12,047 bases of DNA from Deltaproteobacteria bacterium RBG_16_54_18 (lineage in GTDB: Bacteria > Desulfobacterota > B13-G15 > RBG-16-54-18). Numbering within the stretch: position 1 is the first letter of the stretch; the number at the start of each line of letters is the position of its first letter. The notes under the pieces are model-generated. The model was not told where the DNA came from and did not search any database. It saw nothing but the letters and a program-made list of their open reading frames with translations. Location of the stretch: NCBI GenBank assembly GCA_001797935.1, contig MGQT01000017.1:1-12047 (forward strand), read 5' to 3'. Both the position numbers and the translations under genes were made by a program. Positions 1 through 5,895 of the stretch are shown in pieces.

Positions 1-2
1 CC

Positions 3-62
3 TCCCCTCTCTCGGATTTTCCTGTGACAAAAGATGGCATCGCACACTCAATGATCCGATAA
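3..62 (+). CDS. Possible 3' end of an upstream gene (partial)
   Basis: One plus-strand frame is open from the window edge to a TAA at 60-62, encoding about 19 residues ending DGIAHSMIR. The stop lies just before a strong intrinsic terminator, which is where a gene end would be expected. The fragment is too short to identify a family, and the other two plus frames also stop within the first 120 bases, so the frame choice rests only on position. Confidence 0.3.
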   Translation, partial: SPLSDFPVTKDGIAHSMIR

Positions 63-64
63 CA

Positions 65-111
65 AAAAGGGGGGAGAGGTAGCTGACAACTCACACCCTC
101 TCCCCCCTTTT
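65..111 (+). terminator. Strong intrinsic terminator, 15-bp perfect stem
   Basis: Bases 65-79 (four A, six G, then AGAGG) are perfectly complementary to 97-111 (CCTCT, six C, four T), with a 17-nt loop. The 3' arm ends in a T-run and the 5' arm begins with an A-run, so the hairpin could terminate transcription from either side. It most likely ends the gene upstream of the window and insulates the kinase gene. Confidence 0.8.
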
Positions 112-413
112 GATTTACTCGCAAGGACACCATCCATGCCTCCCTTTAAGCTAGAAACGTTTAACACAAAGAACAGCTTTTTGTCAATCCTATTTTTGCC
201 GCAAATCTTTCTTGTTTTTTTCACATATGTGTCGAGCCTTTCAGAGGCTTTTTTGTTTCTTTTTGTTACTTTTACGTATCTTTTCTCTTTAATGGCGGGC
301 GGCTGTCCGCGATGTTTTCGACGGCGATCTCTAGGCTTAACTGCAAATAGCCCGCGCTGAGCGGAATTCGGGTAACGATGAACTTAATATTTTTAAATTG
401 CGATTTAACTTGT
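112..413. other. Non-coding, T-rich stretch with no convincing gene
   Basis: About 300 bases between the terminator and the hairpin upstream of the kinase gene. From 178 to 293 the plus strand is strongly pyrimidine-rich. A small hairpin (AGCCT 235-239, AGGCT 245-249) followed by six T resembles a weak terminator. A 74-codon open frame at 136-360 has an AAGGA-like site, but its hydrophobic translation simply reflects the T-rich composition and it runs through that hairpin, so I do not call it a gene. No tRNA or recognised RNA family was seen. Confidence 0.5.
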
Positions 414-489
414 AGGCGGACCAGCTAGTAAACTCATCTTTAACCAGGATGGACATGAGTATGAAGCTATGTTAATGTAAAGTCCGCTT
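414..489 (+). ncRNA. Candidate structured RNA or leader upstream of the kinase gene
   Basis: Two nested inverted repeats are visible. The outer stem pairs 414-421 with 482-489 (8 bp, one G-U). Inside it AGCT 423-426 pairs with 465-468, and ACTCAT 432-437 pairs with ATGAGT 455-460, separated by a small internal loop. The apical loop is 438-454. The 3' arm runs into TTTT, so it could also act as a terminator or attenuator. It ends 45 nt before the kinase start codon. It matches no riboswitch I recognise and lacks a tRNA T-arm. The pairing is seen in the sequence; the role is inferred. Confidence 0.4.
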
Positions 490-534
490 TTCCAATCAAG
501 AAACCGTAAAACAGCTGGCGAGAATAGTATTTTT

Positions 535-1179
535 ATGGAAGGGGAAAAGAGATACATCGCGGTGGAGGGACCCATCGGCGTCGGGAAGACGACGCTTGCC
601 CGGATGCTGGCCACGGCGTTGGATGGCGATCTCCTCCTTGAACGAACGGAGGATAATCCCTTCTTGGAAAAGTTCTACCAGGACAGGCGAAGGCATGCCC
701 TGCAGACCCAGCTCTTCTTCCTCGTCACCCGCTATCAACAGCAAAAAGACCTCAACCAATTGGACCTCTTCCAGCGAATAATCGTCAGCGACCACCTCTT
801 TGACCGCGATAGGATCTTCGCCCACATAAATCTTGACAAAGACGAATTAAGGCTGTATGATTCTATATATACCCTCTTGGAGGCACGGATTACCAGGCCT
901 GATTTGGTAATCCTCTTACAGGCCCGGCCCGAGATTTTAAAGGAGAGGATCCGGACACGGGGTAAACGGAGAGAGAGGGATATATCGCTCGAGTATTTGG
1001 AGGAGGTGGCAGAGGCATATAAAGATTACTTCTTCTATTATAGCGATTCTCCCCTACTGGTGGTGGACGCAACAGAGATTGACTTTGTGCGGCACAAGGA
1101 TGATTTTGATGATCTCTTAAGGGAGATCAAGGAGACCAGACAGGGGACAACATATTATATGCCGCTTGGATCCAGGTAA
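535..1179 (+). CDS. Deoxynucleoside kinase (dNK / dGK-dAK family)
   Basis: A 214-residue cytoplasmic kinase that transfers the gamma-phosphate of a nucleoside triphosphate to the 5'-hydroxyl of a deoxynucleoside, the first step of deoxynucleotide salvage. The P-loop GPIGVGKTT is at residues 12-20. A conserved Glu follows at 36 (LLLE), then NPFLEKFY at 41-48. The DRS-like motif is FDRDR at 89-93, with catalytic-site Asp-Arg at 90-91. An Arg-rich lid region covers 138-148. Length is typical of the family. Substrate preference (dA, dG or other) cannot be read from sequence. The start matches the family N-terminus, although the upstream site (GAGA, about 12 nt away) is weak. A terminator follows, so it is probably its own unit despite sitting next to panB. 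Confidence 0.88.
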   Translation: MEGEKRYIAVEGPIGVGKTTLARMLATALDGDLLLERTEDNPFLEKFYQDRRRHALQTQLFFLVTRYQQQKDLNQLDLFQRIIVSDHLFDRDRIFAHINLDKDELRLYDSIYTLLEARITRPDLVILLQARPEILKERIRTRGKRRERDISLEYLEEVAEAYKDYFFYYSDSPLLVVDATEIDFVRHKDDFDDLLREIKETRQGTTYYMPLGSR

Positions 1180-1230
1180 GACTGGACTGAGACGGAAGGT
1201 GCAAGGTAACACGGGGCGGGAACAACGAAG

Positions 1231-1260
1231 GCCTTCTGGGACAGTCCAGAGGGCTTTTTT
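1231..1260 (+). terminator. Intrinsic terminator between the kinase gene and panB
   Basis: GCCTTCTGG at 1231-1239 pairs with CCAGAGGGC at 1246-1254 (9 bp, one G-U) across a 6-nt loop and is followed by six T at 1255-1260. The A-A-G just 5' of the stem can extend pairing into the T-run. This is a good rho-independent terminator and implies that panB has its own promoter or depends on readthrough. Confidence 0.8.
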
Positions 1261-1293
1261 CATATGAAGGGTTTTTTCAGCTGAAACAGGGCA

Positions 1294-1299
1294 AGGAGG
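1294..1299 (+). promoter_or_regulatory. Ribosome binding site of panB
   Basis: A full AGGAGG lies 5 nt before the ATG at 1305 and fixes the panB start. No convincing -35/-10 pair was found in the 45 nt between the terminator and this site. Confidence 0.75.
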
Positions 1300-1304
1300 C
1301 CGCG

Positions 1305-2111
1305 ATGACGCAAAAGGTAACCGTACCGACGATAACGGCCATGAAGGGCGGTAAAGAAAAAATTACGATGTTGACCGCCTATGATACGCCCTTTGCCCGC
1401 ATCTTGGATGAGGCCGGCGTAGACATGCTTCTGGTGGGAGATTCGGTGGGTTCGGTCGTGGCCGGCTATCCCAATACCCTTCCCGTAACCATCGAAGAAA
1501 TGATCTACCACACCCGGGCCGTGGTGAGAGGCGTCACACGATCCTTGGTGGTTATTGACATGCCCTTCATGTCGTATCAGGTCAGCAGTGAAGACGCCAA
1601 ACGCAATGCGGGCAGGATGATCAAGGAGAGCGGCGCCGAGGCGGTTAAACTTGAGGGGGGCGTGAATATGCGGGAGGCCATCAACGCCATTGCCGCAATC
1701 GACATCCCGGTCATGGGACACATCGGCCTCACCCCCCAATCCGTCCACCAGATGGGGGGGTATAAGGTACAGGGAAAGGTGGAGGAACAGAAACGAAAAA
1801 TTATGGCGGATGCCCTGGCGGTGGAAGAGGCAGGCGCCTTTGCCCTGGTCATGGAGTGCATCCCCACGGAACTGGCCGCAGAGATCACTAAAAAATTGAG
1901 TATCCCCACTATCGGCATCGGCGCGGGTATCCACTGCGACGGCCAGGTGTTGGTCATCCACGATGTCCTGGGCCTCTTGGGGGAATTCCGCCCCAAATTT
2001 GTGAAGCGTTACGTCGATATGCGCGCCGTCATCTCCCAGGCGGCCACGGCCTACGTTGACGAGGTGCGCACGGGAAAGTTCCCCACGGAGGAACAAACCT
2101 TTCACCTCTGA
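1305..2111 (+). CDS. panB: 3-methyl-2-oxobutanoate hydroxymethyltransferase
   Basis: Ketopantoate hydroxymethyltransferase (EC 2.1.2.11), the first committed step of pantothenate synthesis. It adds a hydroxymethyl group from 5,10-methylenetetrahydrofolate to 2-oxoisovalerate. The 268 residues match the usual length. Family motifs are intact: LVGDS with metal ligand Asp46, DMPF with Asp85, KLEGG with Glu117, GHIGLTPQS at 138-146, and MECIP with the general-base Glu184. The C-terminus (GEFRPKFVKRY...) is the usual conserved tail. The start is set by an AGGAGG site. It is the first gene of a compact panB-panC-panD operon. Confidence 0.97.
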   Translation: MTQKVTVPTITAMKGGKEKITMLTAYDTPFARILDEAGVDMLLVGDSVGSVVAGYPNTLPVTIEEMIYHTRAVVRGVTRSLVVIDMPFMSYQVSSEDAKRNAGRMIKESGAEAVKLEGGVNMREAINAIAAIDIPVMGHIGLTPQSVHQMGGYKVQGKVEEQKRKIMADALAVEEAGAFALVMECIPTELAAEITKKLSIPTIGIGAGIHCDGQVLVIHDVLGLLGEFRPKFVKRYVDMRAVISQAATAYVDEVRTGKFPTEEQTFHL

Positions 2112-2120
2112 GAGAGGGCC

Positions 2121-2969
2121 ATGGAGATCATTGTTCAACCCCGCGAGATGCAGCAGCGCTCCGAGCAGAACCGTTGTCAGGGGATAGTCATTACCTTTGT
2201 CCCCACCATGGGGTATCTGCACGAGGGGCATCTGTCGCTCATGCGTGAGGCAAGAAAGCGGGGAGATGTGCTGGTCATCAGCATCTTCGTCAACCCCACA
2301 CAATTCGGGCCGGGTGAGGACTATGCACAATATCCGCGCGATATGGAGCGGGACCTCGCGCTTGTTCAAGACGTCGGAGTGGATATCTGCTTTACCCCCT
2401 CGGCCAATGAAATGTACCCCGATGGTTTTCAGACGTCGGTAGAGGTGCACCACGTGACCGAGAACCTCTGCGAGGCCTCCCGCCCGGGACACTTCCGCGG
2501 GGTGACCACGGTGGTGGCCAAGCTCTTTAACATCGTCAAGCCACACCTGGCCTTCTTCGGCCAAAAAGACTACCAACAACTGATCGCCATCCAGCGGATG
2601 GCGGAGGACTTGAATATGGATATCGAGGTCATCGGGTTGACCACGGTTCGGGAGGCCGATGGTCTGGCCATGAGCTCGCGCAATTCCTACCTCTCGCCGG
2701 CGCACAGGACCTTGGCGCCGGGCCTGTATCGTTCTCTCGTGAAGGGGAAAGAGCTCTTCGCCCGGGGCGAGCGGAACGCGGCGACTATCCTCAACGCCGT
2801 GCGCGGCATGATCGAGAAAGAAACCGCTGCCGCAATCGACTATGTCAAACTCTGCGACGCCCGCACTATTCAGGACATCGATACGGTCACCGGCGATGCC
2901 GTTATCGCCGTGGCCGCGCGCTTAGGGACAACAAGGTTGATCGACAACATCATCCTCAGGGAGGAATAA
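2121..2969 (+). CDS. panC: Pantothenate synthetase (pantoate--beta-alanine ligase)
   Basis: ATP-dependent ligase (EC 6.3.2.1) that joins pantoate to beta-alanine through a pantoyl-adenylate, in the cytoplasm. The 282 residues agree with the family. The nucleotidyltransferase HIGH-type motif is MGYLHEGHLSL near residue 30, followed by FVNPTQFGPGEDYAQYPRD, the FGQKDYQQ segment, and the KMSKS-type loop DGLAMSSRNSYLS near residues 184-196. It starts 9 nt after panB with a purine-rich GAGAGAGGG site, so the two are probably co-transcribed and coupled. It uses the product of the PanB pathway and the beta-alanine made by the next gene, panD. Confidence 0.97.
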   Translation: MEIIVQPREMQQRSEQNRCQGIVITFVPTMGYLHEGHLSLMREARKRGDVLVISIFVNPTQFGPGEDYAQYPRDMERDLALVQDVGVDICFTPSANEMYPDGFQTSVEVHHVTENLCEASRPGHFRGVTTVVAKLFNIVKPHLAFFGQKDYQQLIAIQRMAEDLNMDIEVIGLTTVREADGLAMSSRNSYLSPAHRTLAPGLYRSLVKGKELFARGERNAATILNAVRGMIEKETAAAIDYVKLCDARTIQDIDTVTGDAVIAVAARLGTTRLIDNIILREE

Positions 2970-2971
2970 CC

Positions 2972-3331
2972 GTGCAAAGGATTATGTTAAAGGCCAAGAT
3001 TCATCGGGCCCGGGTAACCGACGACAACGTCGAATATGAGGGGAGTATCACCATCGACGAAACCCTTATGGAAGCCGCGGGCATCATCCCCTTTGAGCAG
3101 GTGCAGATCTACAATGTGACCAACGGAAACCGCTTTACCACCTATGCCATCACCGGCGAGCGGGATTCGGGGGCCATCTGCATCAACGGCGCCGCCGCCC
3201 ATAAGGCAAGCACGGACGACGTGATTATCATCGCCTGCTACGGTTTCTACGATGAAGCGGAATACAACGACCACCGCCCCCGGCTCGTCTATGTCGATGA
3301 GGCAAACAGAATCACCCACGTAAAATCCTGA
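2972..3331 (+). CDS. panD: Aspartate 1-decarboxylase proenzyme
   Basis: Pyruvoyl-dependent decarboxylase (EC 4.1.1.11) that makes beta-alanine from aspartate for PanC. The self-cleavage site is Gly24-Ser25 in YEGSITID, exactly where it lies in the E. coli enzyme; Ser25 becomes the pyruvoyl group. YNVTNGNRFTTYAI, GAICINGAAAH and IIIACYGFYDE are all conserved. The 119 residues are close to the usual length. The start is GTG at 2972, giving MQRIMLKAKIHR as in other PanD proteins; the ATG at 2984 would lose conserved residues. Its site (AGGGAGGA) overlaps the end of panC, which stops 2 nt upstream, so translation is probably coupled. Confidence 0.97.
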   Translation: MQRIMLKAKIHRARVTDDNVEYEGSITIDETLMEAAGIIPFEQVQIYNVTNGNRFTTYAITGERDSGAICINGAAAHKASTDDVIIIACYGFYDEAEYNDHRPRLVYVDEANRITHVKS

Positions 3332-3333
3332 GA

Positions 3334-3361
3334 TTGACAAACTAACCCGTTTGCGTACTAT
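3334..3361 (+). promoter_or_regulatory. Putative sigma70 promoter after panD
   Basis: A perfect TTGACA at 3334-3339 and TACTAT at 3356-3361 are separated by 16 bp. A palindrome GGGATATCCC follows at 3368-3377, close to the expected transcription start, and could be an operator. This would give the following gene pair its own transcript, and it places the TTG 3351 and ATG 3360 codons inside the promoter rather than at a translation start. Confidence 0.5.
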
Positions 3362-3410
3362 GAATAAGGGATATCCCCCTTGGTGCGTTGCGAATCGGGG
3401 GGGCGTAGCG

Positions 3411-3815
3411 ATGTGCAACGACGCAGGGGCGATGAAACAGCAGCTGTTGAGCTTTCAGGAGATCGTAGCGAGATATCGCAGGGGTGAAAACCTCTTCGAT
3501 ATCACCATCGAAAAGTGGACCGGCATCAAGGATTCCTTCCGGTCATTAGAACAGCTCGCTGAAGTCGGCCCCATCATCAAGAGCGCCCGCTCAGGGGGCG
3601 CCTTTTGTCTGGAGTACCTGGACAACTGTCTCATCTGCCCCCTTGAAAGATGGTGTAAGGATCCGCAGAGTACCTACCAAACGATTATCAAACTCATGTA
3701 CCTGTACGCCTCCAGCGGCCACAAAGACCTTAAACAACGGACTGTAAAGCACGTGGAAATGTTTTTGGAGGAGCTGGAGGAATACAAAGAAGAATTTCGG
3801 AGCAGGCTCCACTGA
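3411..3815 (+). CDS. Hypothetical protein with a four-cysteine motif
   Basis: I do not recognise this 134-residue protein. It has no signal peptide or membrane segment. Its notable feature is a cysteine cluster at C66, C73, C76 and C82 (CX6CX2CX5C), which could bind zinc or an iron-sulfur cluster. The C-terminal third (about 107-131) is charged and helical, with EELEEYKEEF suggesting a short amphipathic helix or coiled coil. The start at ATG 3411 is chosen because a G-run lies about 7 nt upstream and earlier in-frame starts fall inside a promoter; ATG 3432 is an alternative. Its stop is 1 nt before the KptA-like gene, so the two are almost certainly co-translated and may work together. Confidence 0.7.
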   Translation: MCNDAGAMKQQLLSFQEIVARYRRGENLFDITIEKWTGIKDSFRSLEQLAEVGPIIKSARSGGAFCLEYLDNCLICPLERWCKDPQSTYQTIIKLMYLYASSGHKDLKQRTVKHVEMFLEELEEYKEEFRSRLH

Positions 3816-3816
3816 A

Positions 3817-4545
3817 ATGTCCCATCGACACAACGTTGCTGCCCTGAGCAAGCTGCTGACCTACATCTTGGTGCACCGCCCTGATGAATTTGGGTTGGTC
3901 CCCGACCACGAGGGATTCATCCCTCTGAAAGACCTGCAACAGGCCATTGCCGAAGAAGAAGGGTGGTCATATGTCAGGACCTCGCACATCACGGAAGTGG
4001 CCTATGGCATCGACCGAGAAAAATTTGAGCTCGCGGATGATCGGATCAGAGGCGCACTGCACACGGTACGGTATGAGGCAGCCACACCGCCGCAGACCCT
4101 CTATTACGGGAGCAGACGCCGGGCCTACCCGCATATCCTTCAGCGAGGGCTCGACCCGGGCGATAAACAATACGTCCCCCTTGCGATTGATCCGGCGCTT
4201 GCCCTGAGGATCGGCAGGCGACGGGACCCCGATCCCATCCTCGTAGAGATCAATGCGCAACGGGCCAATGACCAGGGGGTTGCGTTTTATCAAACCCATC
4301 CGCTCCTCTATCTGGCGGCGCATATCCCGCCCGCCTATATCAGCGGCCCGCCGATTGCTGAAATCATGCCGGAGAAAAAACAACATCCCAGGCAATGGGA
4401 AAACCATGAGGAACCGTCTGCCATACAAGAGCTCCCTGGCTCCGTCCTCTTGAACCTGCGGATGGAACCCCTGCGCCGGGAGAAGAAAGGAAAGACCTGG
4501 AAGGACGGCGCCCGTCGCGACCGTCGCAAGCAACGCCGCATCTAG
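3817..4545 (+). CDS. Divergent KptA/Tpt1-like RNA 2'-phosphotransferase family protein
   Basis: The fold signature of KptA/Tpt1 is clear over residues 8-178: SKLLTYILVHRPDEFGL, a winged-helix-like first lobe, RIRGALHTV at 76-84, PPQTLYYGS at 91-99, YVPLAID at 119-125, GRRRDPDPILVEI at 133-145 and HIPPAYI at 169-175. Canonical enzymes use NAD+ to remove the splice-junction 2'-phosphate from tRNA, or act as RNA ADP-ribosyltransferases. Here the Arg of the first Arg-His pair is Val19 (His20 kept), the LYHGT His is Tyr97, the VHLS His is Pro121 and QGHS is ALHT. So it is either a subfamily with other chemistry or a non-catalytic binder. A basic tail (about 217-242) could contact RNA. Translation is coupled to the cysteine-motif gene 1 nt upstream. 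Confidence 0.78.
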   Translation: MSHRHNVAALSKLLTYILVHRPDEFGLVPDHEGFIPLKDLQQAIAEEEGWSYVRTSHITEVAYGIDREKFELADDRIRGALHTVRYEAATPPQTLYYGSRRRAYPHILQRGLDPGDKQYVPLAIDPALALRIGRRRDPDPILVEINAQRANDQGVAFYQTHPLLYLAAHIPPAYISGPPIAEIMPEKKQHPRQWENHEEPSAIQELPGSVLLNLRMEPLRREKKGKTWKDGARRDRRKQRRI

Positions 4546-4571
4546 CGCAGTATATCTGAGCTCTTTACCCC

Positions 4572-4600
4572 TTTTCAAACGGCGGGAACTACACTATTAT
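4572..4600 (+). promoter_or_regulatory. Putative promoter of the DUF1844 gene
   Basis: TTTTCA at 4572-4577 and TATTAT at 4595-4600 are 17 bp apart, a plausible if imperfect sigma70 pair, 30 bp before the start codon. The 85-bp gap after the preceding gene has no clear terminator hairpin. Confidence 0.4.
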
Positions 4601-4630
4601 TACGTTGTGATGCACCAGAGGAGGGGAAAA

Positions 4631-5017
4631 ATGACAGAAGAGAAAGAGAAAAAACAGGGTTTTCGGGTCATCGACAAGAGGACCGCGGCTGAGGAACCGG
4701 CTCAGCCGGACGAGACAAAAAAGACGCGGGAAACCGCGGCAGAAAAAAAGGGGGGGCAGGCACCTACGCCTATACCGGAGCTGACCTTCTCCGCCTTTGT
4801 CTATTCTTTGAGCACCTCCGTGCTGGTCCACCTGGGTGAAATCACGGAGCCCGTGACCGACAAGATGGAAAAAAACCTCCCCCTGGCAAAGCAGACCATC
4901 GATATCCTGGGGATCCTGCAGGAAAAGACCAAAGGGAACCTCACCCCGGATGAGGAAAACCTCCTGAACGGTTTCCTGTATGATCTGCGCATGCGGTACG
5001 TCAAGGCCATGGGGTGA
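4631..5017 (+). CDS. DUF1844 family protein
   Basis: The C-terminal half (about residues 48-128) is a textbook DUF1844 domain: LTFSAFVYSLSTSVLVHLGE, then the invariant-looking KNLPLAKQTIDILGILQEKT and NLLYDLRMRY-type ending (here NGFLYDLRMRYVKAMG). The first 45 residues are a charged, low-complexity Lys/Glu-rich tail, probably disordered. The biochemical role of the family is unknown; it is widespread in deltaproteobacteria and some other phyla. The start at ATG 4631 is supported by AGGAGGGG a few bases upstream; GTG 4607 and ATG 4610 would place that site inside the coding region. It gives 128 residues. Confidence 0.88.
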   Translation: MTEEKEKKQGFRVIDKRTAAEEPAQPDETKKTRETAAEKKGGQAPTPIPELTFSAFVYSLSTSVLVHLGEITEPVTDKMEKNLPLAKQTIDILGILQEKTKGNLTPDEENLLNGFLYDLRMRYVKAMG

Positions 5018-5074
5018 TAGATCACGGAAAGTTAAAAAAATAGGCAGTTGCTTGATAATTGCTAACCCATTGTT

Positions 5075-5094
5075 TTCTATTGATTTCTATTGAT
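5075..5094 (+). repeat. Two tandem copies of a 10-bp unit ahead of the small gene
   Basis: TTCTATTGAT occurs twice in a row. Each copy contains TTGAT, so two -35-like elements are offset by one helical turn. A -10-like TATGCT (5103-5108) lies 17 bp from the first TTGATT (5080-5085). The arrangement fits a promoter or operator for the downstream module, perhaps autoregulated; this is inference. Confidence 0.4.
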
Positions 5095-5125
5095 TATTCT
5101 GATATGCTTATATAAAGGGTATGAT

Positions 5126-5314
5126 ATGATTAAAAGGGTTGTCGTTAAAAGTAACCTCAAGGATTCTTCTTCGAGTAAGGCTGATTTGGAATACTGGCTG
5201 AGCAGACCCCCGGAAGAGCGAGTCGCCGCGGTAGACTACTTAAGAAGGCAATTTAATGGCGATGGAGAAAGACTTCAGAGATCTGTTCGCGTTATTCAAC
5301 GCACACAACGTTGA
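5126..5314 (+). CDS. Small protein partner of the nucleotidyltransferase (copy 1)
   Basis: A 62-residue, charged cytoplasmic protein starting MIKRVVVKSN with a core of DLEYWLSRPPEERVAAVDYL and ending RLQRSVRVIQR. Small proteins of this pattern are commonly found directly before nucleotidyltransferases like the next gene, an arrangement reminiscent of toxin-antitoxin pairs; the function is not established. The start at ATG 5126 follows AAAGGG with 6-nt spacing, better than the upstream in-frame TTG 5090. Its 3' end overlaps the nucleotidyltransferase start by 59 nt in another frame. A homologous protein is encoded on the other side of the nucleotidyltransferase. Confidence 0.75.
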   Translation: MIKRVVVKSNLKDSSSSKADLEYWLSRPPEERVAAVDYLRRQFNGDGERLQRSVRVIQRTQR

Positions 5315-5702
5315 ATATATGATTGTGGGCGGCTATGCCTTGGCCTTTCATGGTGCTCCTCGTTATACAGGTGACATGGATATCTATGTTAAACCTGATC
5401 TTGCTAATGCCCGACGCATTATAGCAGCCCTCACGGAATTTGGTTTTGGATCGCTCGATCTCACCCCATCGGATTTCGAAAAACCAGACATGGTTGTCCA
5501 ACTCGGCGTCCCTCCGGTTCGCGTAGACATTCTAACGTCTCTTGATGGTGTCACGTGGGCAGATGCATTTGCCGGCCGTACCCAAGGCCCGTATGGTGAT
5601 GCGATTGTTTATTATATTGGGCGCGAACAATTTGTCGCCAATAAGAGGGCAACGGAAAGAAAACAGGATATCGCTGATCTGGAAGCCCTTGGTGAAGACT
5701 AA
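5256..5702 (+). CDS. MNT-type nucleotidyltransferase family protein
   Basis: 148 residues of the minimal nucleotidyltransferase fold. The signature is VGGYALAFHGAPRYTGDMDI around residues 23-42, with the Gly-Gly and the metal-binding Asp-x-Asp at GDMDI. The segment VRVDILTSLDG near 88-98 supplies the usual third acidic position. The C-terminus (EQFVANKRATERKQDIADLE) resembles the KRA..R..D..D ending of the family. Related proteins transfer nucleotides to a partner protein or to tRNA and act in toxin-antitoxin or phage-defence modules, but no substrate can be assigned here. The start ATG 5256 has GAAGG 7 nt upstream; ATG 5262 is possible. It overlaps small genes at both ends (59 and 11 nt). 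Confidence 0.85.
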   Translation: MAMEKDFRDLFALFNAHNVEYMIVGGYALAFHGAPRYTGDMDIYVKPDLANARRIIAALTEFGFGSLDLTPSDFEKPDMVVQLGVPPVRVDILTSLDGVTWADAFAGRTQGPYGDAIVYYIGREQFVANKRATERKQDIADLEALGED

Positions 5703-5895
5703 GACTAAAAGAGAAACAACCAGTTCCATTGTTCCTCGCACTGATCAGCCACCTGATAAGGAGTTCTGGCTGACCAAGACACCATACGAACGCCTCCAGT
5801 ATGTAGAATACCTTCGACGGTTAAATTATGGTGACGCTCAATGTACCGCCCGACTTCAAAGAGTTCTTGAAATTACTCACCGATCATCAGGTTGA
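5692..5895 (+). CDS. Small protein homologous to the upstream partner (copy 2)
   Basis: 67 residues with the core DKEFWLTKTPYERLQYVEYL and ending RLQRVLEITHRSSG. It aligns along its length with copy 1: D-x-E-aromatic-W-L, P-x-E-R, V-D/E-Y-L-R-R, GD, then RLQR. The best start is GTG 5692, preceded by GGAAG with 6-nt spacing, which overlaps the nucleotidyltransferase end by 11 nt; TTG 5689 is an alternative. No second nucleotidyltransferase follows. The gene runs 19 bp into the convergent radical SAM gene. It may be a second functional partner or the remnant of a tandem module that lost its enzyme gene. The lower GC content of this block fits horizontal transfer. Confidence 0.62.
   Translation: MKTKTKRETTSSIVPRTDQPPDKEFWLTKTPYERLQYVEYLRRLNYGDAQCTARLQRVLEITHRSSG

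Noticed and set aside
136..360. 74-codon hydrophobic ORF with an AAGGA-like site upstream of the start
   Set aside because: Its Phe/Leu-rich translation follows directly from the T-rich strand, it runs through a terminator-like hairpin at 235-254, and its C-terminal third is unrelated basic sequence; no family was recognised.
414..489. Possible tRNA (acceptor-like GGCGGAC/GTCCGCT ends)
   Set aside because: There is no T-arm with TTCRA, no D-arm and no anticodon stem in the right place; the inner pairing is incompatible with a cloverleaf.
1260..2705. Long 481-codon minus-strand open frame
   Set aside because: It lies antisense to panB and panC, whose motifs are complete; the His/Gly/Asp-rich translation is typical of an antisense shadow frame.
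3351..3410. Longer N-terminus for the cysteine-motif protein (TTG 3351 or ATG 3360)
   Set aside because: Both codons overlap a good -10 element and lack a ribosome binding site; ATG 3411 has a G-run at good spacing.
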